Shown: positions 1-8,002 of the stretch, one piece after another
Position numbering within the stretch: position 1 is the first letter of the stretch
How the letters are laid out: the number at the start of each line of letters is the position of its first letter
Assembly (NCBI RefSeq): GCF_002929705.1
Contig: NZ_PJIN01000013.1
Location: 1-64,000, forward strand
DNA: 64,000 nucleotides
Reading direction: 5' to 3'
Source of the DNA: Arthrobacter sp. N199823
GTDB taxonomy: Bacteria; Actinomycetota; Actinomycetes; Actinomycetales; Micrococcaceae
Program-made: the position numbers and the translations under genes
Notes under the pieces: generated by a model
Seen by the model: only the letters and a program-made list of their open reading frames with translations
Database searches by the model: none
Told to the model about the DNA's origin: nothing

Positions 1-1
1 G

Positions 2-427
2 TTCCTCGCAGACCCGACACGCGTCCCCGAGTGGGAACCTAGCATCGGTTCCGTCGAACACAGCGGACAGGAAACGAGGGTAGGTGCGGTCTGGCAAGGT
101 CTCGCACCCACAAGTCACCCAGATGGGAAGCCGGTGAAGATAAAGCCCCAGTTTCGCCGCCGCAGCATTGAACTCGTCGCAGCGCTCCGACCGGAAAGGA
201 TTGCGTGGAGCTTCGCGCATCCCGACGTTGACCGAAGCAGTTCGGTTCTGACCGAGTTCACCTTGATGAACACAACCGGTGGTACTCAGGTCCAGATCAC
301 TAAGTCATGGTCTCGACGCCATGGTTGGCGGAGTCTCGTCGCATTGCCGTTACGACCCATCCAGAAATTCCTCGCGTGGATCACCCTGTTCCAGACTGGC
401 AGCGCGATCAGCCGAGCATTTCGCTAA
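2..427 (+). CDS. SRPBCC/START-like protein, 5' end outside window
   Basis: C-terminal 141 residues of a small ligand-binding-fold protein; the start codon lies before base 1. Reading from base 2 the protein opens FLADPTRVPEWEPSIGSVEH, the 'D.....W.P.....V' segment typical of polyketide cyclase/SRPBCC proteins, followed by alternating beta strands (VGAVWQG, IAWSFAHP, TEFTLMNT, TQVQITKSW) and a C-terminal basic helix. This family usually binds hydrophobic ligands or acts as an uncharacterised cyclase; substrate cannot be told here. It is followed by about 180 bp without a gene and then by the end of a Tn3-family element, so it is probably host or plasmid backbone sequence beside a transposon. 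An in-frame GTG at 134 is not a credible start because the fold begins upstream. Confidence 0.6.
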   Translation, partial: FLADPTRVPEWEPSIGSVEHSGQETRVGAVWQGLAPTSHPDGKPVKIKPQFRRRSIELVAALRPERIAWSFAHPDVDRSSSVLTEFTLMNTTGGTQVQITKSWSRRHGWRSLVALPLRPIQKFLAWITLFQTGSAISRAFR

Positions 428-610
428 CCCCAGGGGCGAGAACCAACTGACCCACTTGGAGCCGCGGCGAACACCTAAACCGAGAAAAGCCGACACGGAG
501 GGCTGCGACTCTTAGCCACACGTCATCGACTTCGTCTGTGTATCGTGCCCGCAAGAGGAGCCAGGCAGAGCACTACTTTTGACTACCGAATCAGAGTCGT
601 CGTCCCGTTA

Positions 611-649
611 GGGGTCTGTCCGGATTGACGTTTCGGATCGTACCGCAAG
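611..649. repeat. Putative Tn3-family terminal inverted repeat (tnpA 3' side)
   Basis: About 39 bp beginning GGGGTCTGTCCGG and ending ACCGCAAG, the GGGG...AAG layout of Tn3-family ends. It lies 4 bp outside the stop codon of the transposase at 654-3722, the usual position of the end next to tnpA. I find no convincing partner beyond base 3722, so the other end looks lost. Confidence 0.6.
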
Positions 650-653
650 GGGG

Positions 654-3600
654 TCAGGTTCCGGACGCGGCCGCGCCTCGAAATGGTCGCAGTCCTTGAG
701 GCGCGGGTGCGGTGAATGCGTAGCGGCCCAACATGTTGATGTGAGCGTCAGCCAGCGGGGATAACCTCGTGATGTCCTCTTCCGGGATTTCTTGCCCATT
801 TTCACGCAGTTCCGTGATGGCGGCATCGGTGTATTTGGTGTTCCAGAGCACGACGGCGTTAACTACCAGCCCCAGCGCGCCGAGCTGGTCTTCCTGGCCC
901 TCGCGGTAACGCTGGTAGATTTGCCCGCGCCTGCCGTGGAAAATCGCCCGGGCCAGACGATGACGTGACTCCTGCACGGTGAGCTGGGAGTTGATGGCCC
1001 GCCGGTAGCTCTCATCGCTCGGGTCGATCAGGGACAACAAATGCAGGGTCTTGGCGATGCGTCCGTACTCAATGAGCGCTGCCCCGAGCGGAGCCGGGGA
1101 ACCATTCTCACGGGTGAGCATGCGCAGCAGATCGTAAGCGCGCACCGATCCGGTCACCAAAGAAGCGGCCACACGAGTCATATCCTCCCAGTGCGTCGTG
1201 ATCTTTCCCAGGTTGATCCTGTGCCGTGCGACGTCATTGAGTACCCCATAGTCGGCGGCCACCTCGCCAGGGAAAGTTGCGCGCCACAGGCGCTGGTCGC
1301 TCAGGTCCGCGATGCGTGGCGAGAATCTGTAGCCGAGCAGCGTGAAGATCCCAAAGACCATGTCCGAGTAGGAAGCGGTGTCCGAGGCGACGATCTCGGG
1401 TTTGGGTCCGCCGTCGAGATTGAGCATCGTGTCCAGCACGTACAACGAGTCCCGGGCCGTCCCCGGGACCACCACGGCACCGATGCCGGCGACCTGGTCG
1501 TTGACGGCGTTGAACCATGTCAGACCCCGCCCGTGGCCAAAGTACTTCGGGTTCGGGGCCGCGTTGATCGTGCGCACCGGGACAACAAACCGCAGCCCGT
1601 CCACAGAGGCCAGCAGCCCGCCGCCCCAAGAACGGGCTACCGGAACATTCGACTGGGCCTCGATGAGGAACTCGTTCGCGGCGGTGTGGGTCTCGGCGCG
1701 GATGTAGTTTGCATCCACATGCCCCAGCCGGTCCCGAGTCAACGCGGGATGCCCGTCGGCCACGACAGGGGTCAACCCCACATTGCAGGCCTGGGCGATG
1801 AGCGCGGCAGCCACCGACACCGGCAGCTCATCCATTCTGGGAACAGACCCGGAAATGTGAGTGTAGGCGTCAAGGAAACCGGTCCACGAATGCACTTCAA
1901 GCAGGATCTCGGGAAGATCCACCCTCGGCAGCATATCCGCGATTTGTACCCGCAACCGGGTGAGCGATTCCGGGATATCCAGGGCATCGAGCGGTGACAC
2001 CGACAGTTTGGCTTTCCCCTCACCGTCATCGACCAGACGGACGCTGGCCTCCGGACCAGCCTGCCCGATTGATTCCGCCAAACCTCTCCAGGCGGCGTCT
2101 AACACCTCGAGCTTCGCCTGCAAGTGCTCGCCCACCGGGGCATCCAGACTCAACGACCGCAAGACCGGTTCGCGTGCCGCGTCCCACGCCGGGCCCGCGA
2201 GCAGTTGTGCGCGCGGATCACCCCATCGGGTTGACGTTGTTGCGAACACGTCACGGCGGCGCAGGCTCGCACGTAGCTGTTCCAACACGCACACCACCCA
2301 CGCATCGCGGTCAACTTCGGCCTCGTTGCTCGCTCCGAACACGGCCGTGTGCCAGGACGGCGGCACCAGTGCCTCGTCGATTTCATCTCGGCGTACTTTG
2401 CGCCGCCCATGCAGAGCATCAACCCCAACCAGTGCCTCCACGACCCGTTCCCCGGCCGGTGTAGCGCCCCAGGGAATCGTGGTTCCAAGCAGCCTCAGGA
2501 ATGGGGCAACCGTGCGGAAGCGTCGGGACATTTGCTCGCGCATCGCACCCTCAGCACTCGTTCCGTCCGGGACGAGTTCGCCCACTTTCGCCACTGCATC
2601 GACAATCCGGTCCCGGGTAGTGATCTTCTCCAGGGCAGCCCAAGCGGCACTGACATCAAGACTCTCACCCGCACCTTCAAGCACGCGCAGCAGCTCGGCT
2701 CCGACCCGGGCCAAGACGCTGGAGGCTTTCTCGAGCTCGGGCATCTTCGCCAATCGCTCCGCGGCCGCGGCACGACGAGAGGGACCCAGCACCTTTGTTG
2801 CCATCAGGAGATCAAATAGGTCCCGTGCATCATCGACTGTGGACGCTTCCAAGGCCGCGACCGTGGCCACCAACGTTGCCGTGCGGCGTGGCTCGGCAAG
2901 CCGACCCAGCGTCTGGGCCTTCGACCCCAAACCGTACCGGGCCAAAGAACGCACCCGTGCCGGAGGCACCATCGATAGATCCACCGCACCGGCCCCGAAC
3001 GAACGCACCACAGCCGCCCGCTGCAAAGCCCTTTCCAACGCCGGGCCCGAAACCCGCGTTGGCCCAGTACGCAACAATTCCAGGCGGCTTGCCCGATCGC
3101 ACTGACCAATCGTCAGCAAGCTCCACAACACCGCCGGCAACCGCGGATCGGCACTCTCCGCCGCAACAGCAATCTGTGCGTGCAAACGTACTGTCGCCTG
3201 TTCACGGGTCGCAGCCACGAGCCGTGCCAGGACGCTCACGCCCGGCAAAAGGACCTTCTCCCGGCGCAACCAGGCAACCGCGTGTCCGAACAACATGGTG
3301 AGCCCCTCGCCATGCGTCCAGGACCGCGAAAAGACGAACGCCGTCAATGCTTCAGTTAGCGGAGCATCAAGATCCCGGTACCCGTAAACGGCACGGATCT
3401 CGCGCGCATGCGCGTTGGCTGTCTCAACGCGCTCGGTGTATCGCTTGACCACCGAGGGATCCGCGACTCCGAGCTGCGCCGCAACGTAATCGACCACGGA
3501 CCATGGCACATCGAGCGGGTCAGCAAGAAGCGCCCCCAAAAATCGTGCCGTCCCGACCTGTACGGCAAACCCAAGCCGACTGTGCTCACCCCTGCGCCTG

Positions 3601-3722
3601 CGGATCAACTCCTGATCGGTGTCGTCGAGATGGAAGAACCGCTCCAGATCGTTCTGCGAAGGTTCTCCCACGAACCGCCCGAACGCGGCAGCCTGCGCAT
3701 CACTCAAGAATTCAACTGGCAC
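654..3722 (-). CDS. tnpA: Tn3-family transposase TnpA
   Basis: DDE transposase of about 1022 residues, the normal Tn3 TnpA length, catalysing replicative transposition by binding 38-bp ends. The N-terminus (VEFLSDAQAAAFGRF) is the DUF4158-type DNA-binding part; the C-terminal catalytic half has the three acidic positions in the expected contexts: SVDGLRFV, ASDTASYSDMVFG and YREGQEDQLGALG. The gene is intact. It is clearly a different lineage from the transposase at 56223-59237, although the two share motif order. No resolvase or res site accompanies it and only the tnpA-side end is visible, so it could move only if the other end exists elsewhere. The left side abuts a gene remnant (SRAP) that lacks its first codons. 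Confidence 0.92.
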   Translation of the reverse strand: MPVEFLSDAQAAAFGRFVGEPSQNDLERFFHLDDTDQELIRRRRGEHSRLGFAVQVGTARFLGALLADPLDVPWSVVDYVAAQLGVADPSVVKRYTERVETANAHAREIRAVYGYRDLDAPLTEALTAFVFSRSWTHGEGLTMLFGHAVAWLRREKVLLPGVSVLARLVAATREQATVRLHAQIAVAAESADPRLPAVLWSLLTIGQCDRASRLELLRTGPTRVSGPALERALQRAAVVRSFGAGAVDLSMVPPARVRSLARYGLGSKAQTLGRLAEPRRTATLVATVAALEASTVDDARDLFDLLMATKVLGPSRRAAAAERLAKMPELEKASSVLARVGAELLRVLEGAGESLDVSAAWAALEKITTRDRIVDAVAKVGELVPDGTSAEGAMREQMSRRFRTVAPFLRLLGTTIPWGATPAGERVVEALVGVDALHGRRKVRRDEIDEALVPPSWHTAVFGASNEAEVDRDAWVVCVLEQLRASLRRRDVFATTSTRWGDPRAQLLAGPAWDAAREPVLRSLSLDAPVGEHLQAKLEVLDAAWRGLAESIGQAGPEASVRLVDDGEGKAKLSVSPLDALDIPESLTRLRVQIADMLPRVDLPEILLEVHSWTGFLDAYTHISGSVPRMDELPVSVAAALIAQACNVGLTPVVADGHPALTRDRLGHVDANYIRAETHTAANEFLIEAQSNVPVARSWGGGLLASVDGLRFVVPVRTINAAPNPKYFGHGRGLTWFNAVNDQVAGIGAVVVPGTARDSLYVLDTMLNLDGGPKPEIVASDTASYSDMVFGIFTLLGYRFSPRIADLSDQRLWRATFPGEVAADYGVLNDVARHRINLGKITTHWEDMTRVAASLVTGSVRAYDLLRMLTRENGSPAPLGAALIEYGRIAKTLHLLSLIDPSDESYRRAINSQLTVQESRHRLARAIFHGRRGQIYQRYREGQEDQLGALGLVVNAVVLWNTKYTDAAITELRENGQEIPEEDITRLSPLADAHINMLGRYAFTAPAPQGLRPFRGAAASGT

Positions 3723-3810
3723 AACCTACAGACTACCGACAGTCACGTAGCCGAGGGCTAAACGCGCAATCCTGTTCCATTACTACTCATACCCCAACGA
3801 ATACTTACAT

Positions 3811-4501
3811 GACCCCGACACGACAGCTGACCTGGTGAGCATGTTCGACGTGATGGCCGCGGGCGACAACCTGCCGGAGCCAGCGTGGAACATCAAGCCC
3901 ACGAACCGGGTCCCTGTGGTGTTGGAATCTGCCAAGGGTGAGGATGAGCCTGTGCGCCGGCTTGAGGCCGGCAGGTGGTCCCTCACCCCCGTCCTATTCC
4001 AAGGAACTGAAAACGAAGTTCGCCACCTTCAATGCACGCTCCGAGACGGCGGCCGAGAAGGCCACGTTCCGGGGGTCGGTCAAGAGCAAGCGGGCGATCC
4101 TGCCGGCCGACTTCTATTACGAGTGGGAAACCGAGGGCAAGACCAAGACTCCCTATGCGATCCATTCCCCTGGGGATGAGATCCTGGCGTTCGCCGGCTT
4201 GTACACCTGGTGGCCGGATAAGTCCCTGCCAGAGGACCATGAGGACTACTGGACACTGACGGCCACGATCCTGACACGCGCAGCGGTCGGAGAAGTGAGC
4301 CAGCTCCATGACCGCACACCCGTGACCCTGCCACCCAGTTTCTGGGACGAATGGTTGGACGCTGACCAGGACGGCGACCAAACACTGGTAGACGCCGCAG
4401 TTGCGGCCGCTACACCTGTCGCCGAGGCATTGCAGTTCCACCGGGTAGGCCCGCTCAAGGGCGACGGCCCGGGGTTGGTGACGCCAGCTGAGTCGGTCTG
4501 A
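3811..4501 (+). pseudogene. SRAP/YedK-type SOS response-associated peptidase, broken
   Basis: Members of this family (HMCES/YedK) form a DNA-protein crosslink with abasic sites through Cys2 of an MCGRY start. Here the family pattern is clear in two frames: TTADLVSMFDVMAAGDNLPE...WNIKPTNRVPVVLE up to RWSLTP, then, shifted by one base, SYSKELKTKFATFNARSET...PADFYYEW and LHDRTPVTLPP. The switch falls at a run of five C at about 3986-3992; four C would restore one frame. Independently, the MCGRY start and catalytic Cys2 are missing, the sequence upstream of 3811 being unrelated. The gene is therefore dead, probably cut by the neighbouring Tn3 event. It sits near umuDC, as often seen in plasmid SOS patches. 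Confidence 0.8.
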
Positions 4502-4564
4502 GTTGGGCTTCGGCCCCCATACTCCCAACCCCCGCGGACGCTACACCTCGGGGGGTGGAAGTTT

Positions 4565-5413
4565 CTAGGCGAATGTCGTCAAGAGAGGCTTTGGGACCTC
4601 GTCTTCGAATGTAGCCAGTAGAAAATGGCAGACTCCGGAAACTGACGTAACGACTAGTTCAGCAAGAATGGCGTCTGCTTGTGGTCCACGGACTGACCCA
4701 TGTCCTGTCCCAAGTCCCAAATTCCTTAGTTCGGCGACTGCAACGGTGATCTGGGTGAGAGCACCAAATATTCGAACCCTTTGCTCGTCACCTGGCTTGT
4801 CCGAAACTTCAAGCTTGAGTTTGGTCTTGACCTCTTTGATGAGTTCAGGCAGGTCCTTACCGCGTGCGGCTTTGTCGTTGCCGTGGAGGCCAAGGATTTC
4901 CTTGCAAACAGTTTCAAGCAGGTCCTTGGCTTGGCCTATAGCCTGCTGTGGGTCATTGATCAATCCCTCACGTATTCTGCGCGAGTGGGCATCAACTTCC
5001 TTGATGTTTAAACGTTGAGCAACTTTCTCCAGGCCCGAGGTTGCATCTACAGCTCCTTGGGCCCTGTAAAGCGCATTGAAGAGTTCTGGTTCAACGCGCT
5101 CCAACCAAGAGCTGGTTCGGAAGACTTTCTCGATTCTGGCGAGTACTTCGGGGTCGATTACGGCTGGTTTCCCGGAGGACTTAGACGCTGTGAGGCCCAT
5201 CTTGTCGAGGGCCTTCGTGCCGAATTTCACGGCATGCTCCGAGTAGTCTTCATCACCCCAGTCCAGGGAACGGAGCAGACGGTCGTGCTTGCTGATCTCA
5301 TCGACCATGCCGACTTCTAGGCCCATTTCAATCCAGTCGGACCGCTCGAATGTCTTAGTGATGTAAAGCAGGATCGAGTCCCGCAGTCGCCCAGCGATTT
5401 CTTTATTGTCCAT
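4565..5413 (-). CDS. Abortive infection family protein (Abi_C domain)
   Basis: Cytoplasmic protein of 282 residues. The C-terminal part (from about residue 140: RIREGLINDPQQAIGQAKDL, then LHGNDKAARGKDLPELIKEV, and ELRNLGLGTGHGS near residue 240) matches the abortive-infection C-terminal domain, whose signature is RN..G.GHG. Proteins with this domain are linked to phage exclusion and are proposed HEPN-like RNases; RNLGLGTGHG would carry the R....H residues. The N-terminal 120 residues are helical and not recognised. The gene is monocistronic, starts with ATG at 5413 and lies between a broken SRAP gene and the umuDC operon. A defence role is inferred from the domain only. Confidence 0.7.
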   Translation of the reverse strand: MDNKEIAGRLRDSILLYITKTFERSDWIEMGLEVGMVDEISKHDRLLRSLDWGDEDYSEHAVKFGTKALDKMGLTASKSSGKPAVIDPEVLARIEKVFRTSSWLERVEPELFNALYRAQGAVDATSGLEKVAQRLNIKEVDAHSRRIREGLINDPQQAIGQAKDLLETVCKEILGLHGNDKAARGKDLPELIKEVKTKLKLEVSDKPGDEQRVRIFGALTQITVAVAELRNLGLGTGHGSVRGPQADAILAELVVTSVSGVCHFLLATFEDEVPKPLLTTFA

Positions 5414-5499
5414 AGTTGATCAGATTACAGCCTTTACCAGGCCCGATAGGTGTCCTCAAATGAGAGACAGATTCCAGAGAATGGGGCAACAAAAAAAGA

Positions 5500-5649
5500 C
5501 TAGCGCTGCACTCGTACATTGATGATGCGCTGCCCATCAGGCACATCTTTGCGCAGCTGGGCGAAGCCGGAGGCGTAGTCCTTTGCCTCTACTTCAGTGG
5601 TGGTGAAGGTGCTGCCGTCGATGGTTTCAAGGGTGGCGATGATGATCAT
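5500..5649 (-). CDS. 49-residue protein downstream of umuC
   Basis: A short open frame beginning MIIIATLETIDGSTFTTTEV and ending IINVRVQR, 16 bases after the umuC stop. It alternates polar and hydrophobic residues as in a small beta-rich fold. The ATG is preceded by GAAAGAAGTAACC (read leftwards), a purine-rich stretch that can serve as ribosome binding site. Position and spacing make it the third gene of umuD-umuC. I do not recognise a family; a role connected with the polymerase is only a suggestion from context. Confidence 0.6.
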   Translation of the reverse strand: MIIIATLETIDGSTFTTTEVEAKDYASGFAQLRKDVPDGQRIINVRVQR

Positions 5650-5665
5650 GGAATGGTTACTTCTT

Positions 5666-6985
5666 TCATGAGGCTTTGACGAGTAGGAGCTCGTCCCAGT
5701 GGGTCGTGTAGCGCGGTGAGAGCATGTCGCGTTTCATGGACCAGTCCGGCCCGCCCCGGACGCCGGCACTTCCCAGGCCGATACTCCCCCGCCCGTACTT
5801 CTTGGACACGGATTCCATCAACGTTCCGATGCCGCGTTCCTCGTGCGGGTTCTCGAAGAGCTCCAGCGGTGATTGGTTGCCGGTGGGGCGCAGGTCGGTG
5901 ACCATGATCCCGGCCCGGACATATTTCACGCCCTCATAGATCCGTTCACACAAACTGTTGGCGGCCTTGTGAAGCAGTACGGGATCCGCGGTGGGCATCG
6001 GCAACGGGACACACACCGACGGGTACGAAATATTGTCCTGGTTGTAGTGCGACGTGCCAGCAAAAGCAGTGAGTACCTTGGCTTGGAGGCCGTGCTTGGC
6101 TAGGCGGGCACTGGCTTGTTGGGCGTAGACGCTCATGACCTGGCCCATGGCCGCGGCCGTGGTGACAGGGGTGGAGAAGGAGCGGGAGAAGATGAGTTGG
6201 TCCCGTCCCACTCGTTCCTCTTCCATGGGGATGCAGGGCGTTCCCTGCAGCTCCAACACGGTGCGCATCAGCACCACGGAGAAGCGATCACGGATCATGA
6301 CCGGGTTGGCGTTCTTCAAGTCCAGAATGGTGCGGATCCCCATGGCGTTCAGCCGCTTGGTCAAGCGGGTGGCCACGCCCCACAACTCCACCACGGACAA
6401 CCTGGACATCAAACCATCCCGCACGTCCTCGGGGATGGATTCCCAGTGGCATACTCCGGCGAAGTCCTGATTGTGCTTGGCCAATTTATTGGCCAGCTTT
6501 GCCAGGCCTTTCGTCCGGGCGATACCGACGCATACCGGCACGCCGACGTGCCGGCGGACAGCATCTTTGATGGTGCGGCCAAGCTGGCGCATCTGCACAG
6601 GCGTGCCGTTCACGCCCAGGAAAGCCTCATCTATCGAGTACACCTCGACCCAGGCGCTGTAGCGGCCCAGCAGTTCCATGACCCTGGCGCTGATGTCGCC
6701 GTAGAGCTCGTAGTTGCTGGAGAGTGCCACAAGTCCCCAGGATTTGGCGCGGGGTGCGAGTTTGAACCATGGCTCCCCCATCGGGATCCCCAGTGCTTTC
6801 GCCTCGGCGGTGCGGGTAACCACGCAGCCGTCGTTGTTGGACAGCACCACCACGGGGATACCTTCCAGGGAGGGATTGAATGCCCGTTCTGCGCTGGCGT
6901 AGAAGGAGTTCACATCGACGTGGGCAATGTAGTCACTGCCAGGCATCAGGGCCGGGCTAGAGGGGTCAGCGGTGCGGATACGCAT
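5666..6985 (-). CDS. umuC: Y-family DNA polymerase, UmuC (Pol V catalytic subunit)
   Basis: Error-prone translesion polymerase of about 439 residues, close to normal UmuC length (422). Catalytic acids are in place: D24 in HVDVNSFYASAE and D119-E120 in YSIDEAFL; the little-finger region with GTPC.PMEEERVGRDQLIFS and the C-terminal extension (RRP-free, LSPRYTTHWDEL) match plasmid UmuC rather than DinB. The ATG at 6985 lies 13 bases behind the umuD stop; M14 is an alternative start. With UmuD' it would form Pol V and give damage-induced mutagenesis. Actinobacterial plasmids often carry this pair. Confidence 0.93.
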   Translation of the reverse strand: MRIRTADPSSPALMPGSDYIAHVDVNSFYASAERAFNPSLEGIPVVVLSNNDGCVVTRTAEAKALGIPMGEPWFKLAPRAKSWGLVALSSNYELYGDISARVMELLGRYSAWVEVYSIDEAFLGVNGTPVQMRQLGRTIKDAVRRHVGVPVCVGIARTKGLAKLANKLAKHNQDFAGVCHWESIPEDVRDGLMSRLSVVELWGVATRLTKRLNAMGIRTILDLKNANPVMIRDRFSVVLMRTVLELQGTPCIPMEEERVGRDQLIFSRSFSTPVTTAAAMGQVMSVYAQQASARLAKHGLQAKVLTAFAGTSHYNQDNISYPSVCVPLPMPTADPVLLHKAANSLCERIYEGVKYVRAGIMVTDLRPTGNQSPLELFENPHEERGIGTLMESVSKKYGRGSIGLGSAGVRGGPDWSMKRDMLSPRYTTHWDELLLVKAS

Positions 6986-6998
6986 CAAAGCACCTGAC

Positions 6999-7442
6999 CT
7001 ATGGCCGGAGGTCGTGCAAGCACGTCTCGGCGGTTGCCCAAATCTCCAAGGACGCTGCGTCCGGCACTTTGATGTCCGGGTACCTGGGGTTCTCCGCATG
7101 CAGGACCACTCCCCCGGCTTTGAGCTGCAGGCGCTTGACGGTCAGCTCACCGTCCAGGATGGCAATCACGATTGACCCGTCCCGAGGCGTGAGGGCCCGG
7201 TTGACGATCAGCTCGTCACCGTCACTGATCCCGGCGCCCTCCATGGAATCACCACTGACCCTCACCACGAAGGTGCTGGTGACGTCCTTGATCAAGTGCT
7301 CGTTGAGGTTAATCCGGCCATCGAAGTAATCCTGTGATGGCGAAGGCCACCCACATGCCACCGATTCGCCAACCAGCAACGGGTGCACCGCCGCAACCGT
7401 AGCGGGCAACCCTACAGCAACAACATTCGAAACATGAGCCAT
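6999..7442 (-). CDS. umuD: UmuD-like S24 self-cleaving protein
   Basis: Protein of 147 residues with the LexA/UmuD Ser-Lys dyad: S66 in VSGDSMEGAGI and K103 in LTVKRLQL. A Cys30-Gly31 pair (ESVACGWPSP) fits the RecA-stimulated cleavage site. There is no DNA-binding domain, which separates it from LexA. Cleavage would release UmuD', the activator of the downstream UmuC polymerase. It is the first gene of the operon; an imperfect inverted repeat with a TATAAG box lies just upstream. Confidence 0.9.
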   Translation of the reverse strand: MAHVSNVVAVGLPATVAAVHPLLVGESVACGWPSPSQDYFDGRINLNEHLIKDVTSTFVVRVSGDSMEGAGISDGDELIVNRALTPRDGSIVIAILDGELTVKRLQLKAGGVVLHAENPRYPDIKVPDAASLEIWATAETCLHDLRP

Positions 7443-7455
7443 GACACACCAACTA

Positions 7456-7481
7456 CTAGAACAAAAATCTTATAGCTCTAG
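7456..7481 (-). promoter_or_regulatory. Putative umuD promoter/operator
   Basis: Inverted repeat CTAGAGC...GTTCTAG (6 of 7 positions symmetrical, 12-base centre) about 15-40 bases before the umuD start, with TATAAG in the centre as a -10 candidate on the minus strand. It is not the canonical actinobacterial SOS box (CGAAC-N4-GTTCG), so a LexA site here is uncertain. Confidence 0.4.
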
Positions 7482-7527
7482 TGTAGGCCCGACCCCCGAC
7501 ATTGAATATCAGGTTGATCGTGAGTAG

Positions 7528-7582
7528 TTACTGGCTTTACAGTCTTTACAGTCTTTACTGTCTTTGCCTGTAAAGCCAGTAA
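7528..7582. terminator. Hairpin with TTTAC(A/T)GTC repeats after the partition operon
   Basis: A perfect 15-bp inverted repeat (TTACTGGCTTTACAG at 7528 and its complement ending at 7582) starts right at the stop codon of the downstream partition gene. Its 25-base centre holds TCTTTACAG, TCTTTACTG and TCTTTGCCTG in tandem, the same motif as the iterons upstream of parA. It may both end transcription from the par operon and from umuD side, and act as a second centromere cluster. Confidence 0.6.
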
Positions 7583-8002
7583 TCAAACCTTTCTTCCTGG
7601 AGGCAGCTTCTCGTTGTCGGTCTTGAAGGGCTGGTTTTCGTTGTATTTCTTCTGGCGTTTGTTGGCTTCGGAAAGGACCGCGTTTGCAATGAAGTTTGAC
7701 CAGGTGCGGTCGCCTTCCAATCCCCCTGTTGCTTTGTAAGCAGCCTTAGCCCGAGCAAGGTCTGCTGGATCCATGTAGAAAGTGACCTGTTGAGGTTTGC
7801 CTTCAGGTTCCCTCTTGGTTGCGATGCCCTGAGCTGGGGGCGATGGCTTGTCCAACTCAGTGGGCCTCTCAAGCTTTGGTGGAGCAGAAGCCGCTTGAGC
7901 CGGTGAGGCAGGAGAAGCATTTCTGTTGGCCTTCACGAGGCTCTGGACAGCGGTTGGGCGCCGAGGGGGTAGGCCAATCGGCTCACGTACTGAGTCGGTC
8001 AT
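7583..8002 (-). CDS. parB: ParB-type ribbon-helix-helix centromere-binding protein
   Basis: 139 residues. The N-terminal half is Pro/Ala-rich and probably disordered; the C-terminal half QQVTFYMDPADLARAKAAYK...WSNFIANAVLSEANKRQKKYN has the beta strand plus two helices of a ribbon-helix-helix DNA-binding domain, followed by the conserved tail QPF...LPPGRK seen in small actinobacterial plasmid partition proteins. It overlaps the parA stop by 4 bases (translationally coupled). It should bind the TTTACTGTC iterons flanking the operon and recruit ParA. It is not a canonical large ParB with a CTPase domain. Confidence 0.75.
   Translation of the reverse strand: MTDSVREPIGLPPRRPTAVQSLVKANRNASPASPAQAASAPPKLERPTELDKPSPPAQGIATKREPEGKPQQVTFYMDPADLARAKAAYKATGGLEGDRTWSNFIANAVLSEANKRQKKYNENQPFKTDNEKLPPGRKV

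Noticed and set aside
1041-1997. Long open frames opposite both transposases, the methylase and the transfer genes
   Set aside because: They mirror GC-rich coding strands, have no ribosome binding sites and show no family pattern.
3748-3785. Possible second end of the first Tn3 element (CTAAACGCGC...CATACCCC, 38 bp)
   Set aside because: Only the outermost bases agree with the end at 611-649; similarity over the rest is no better than chance by eye.
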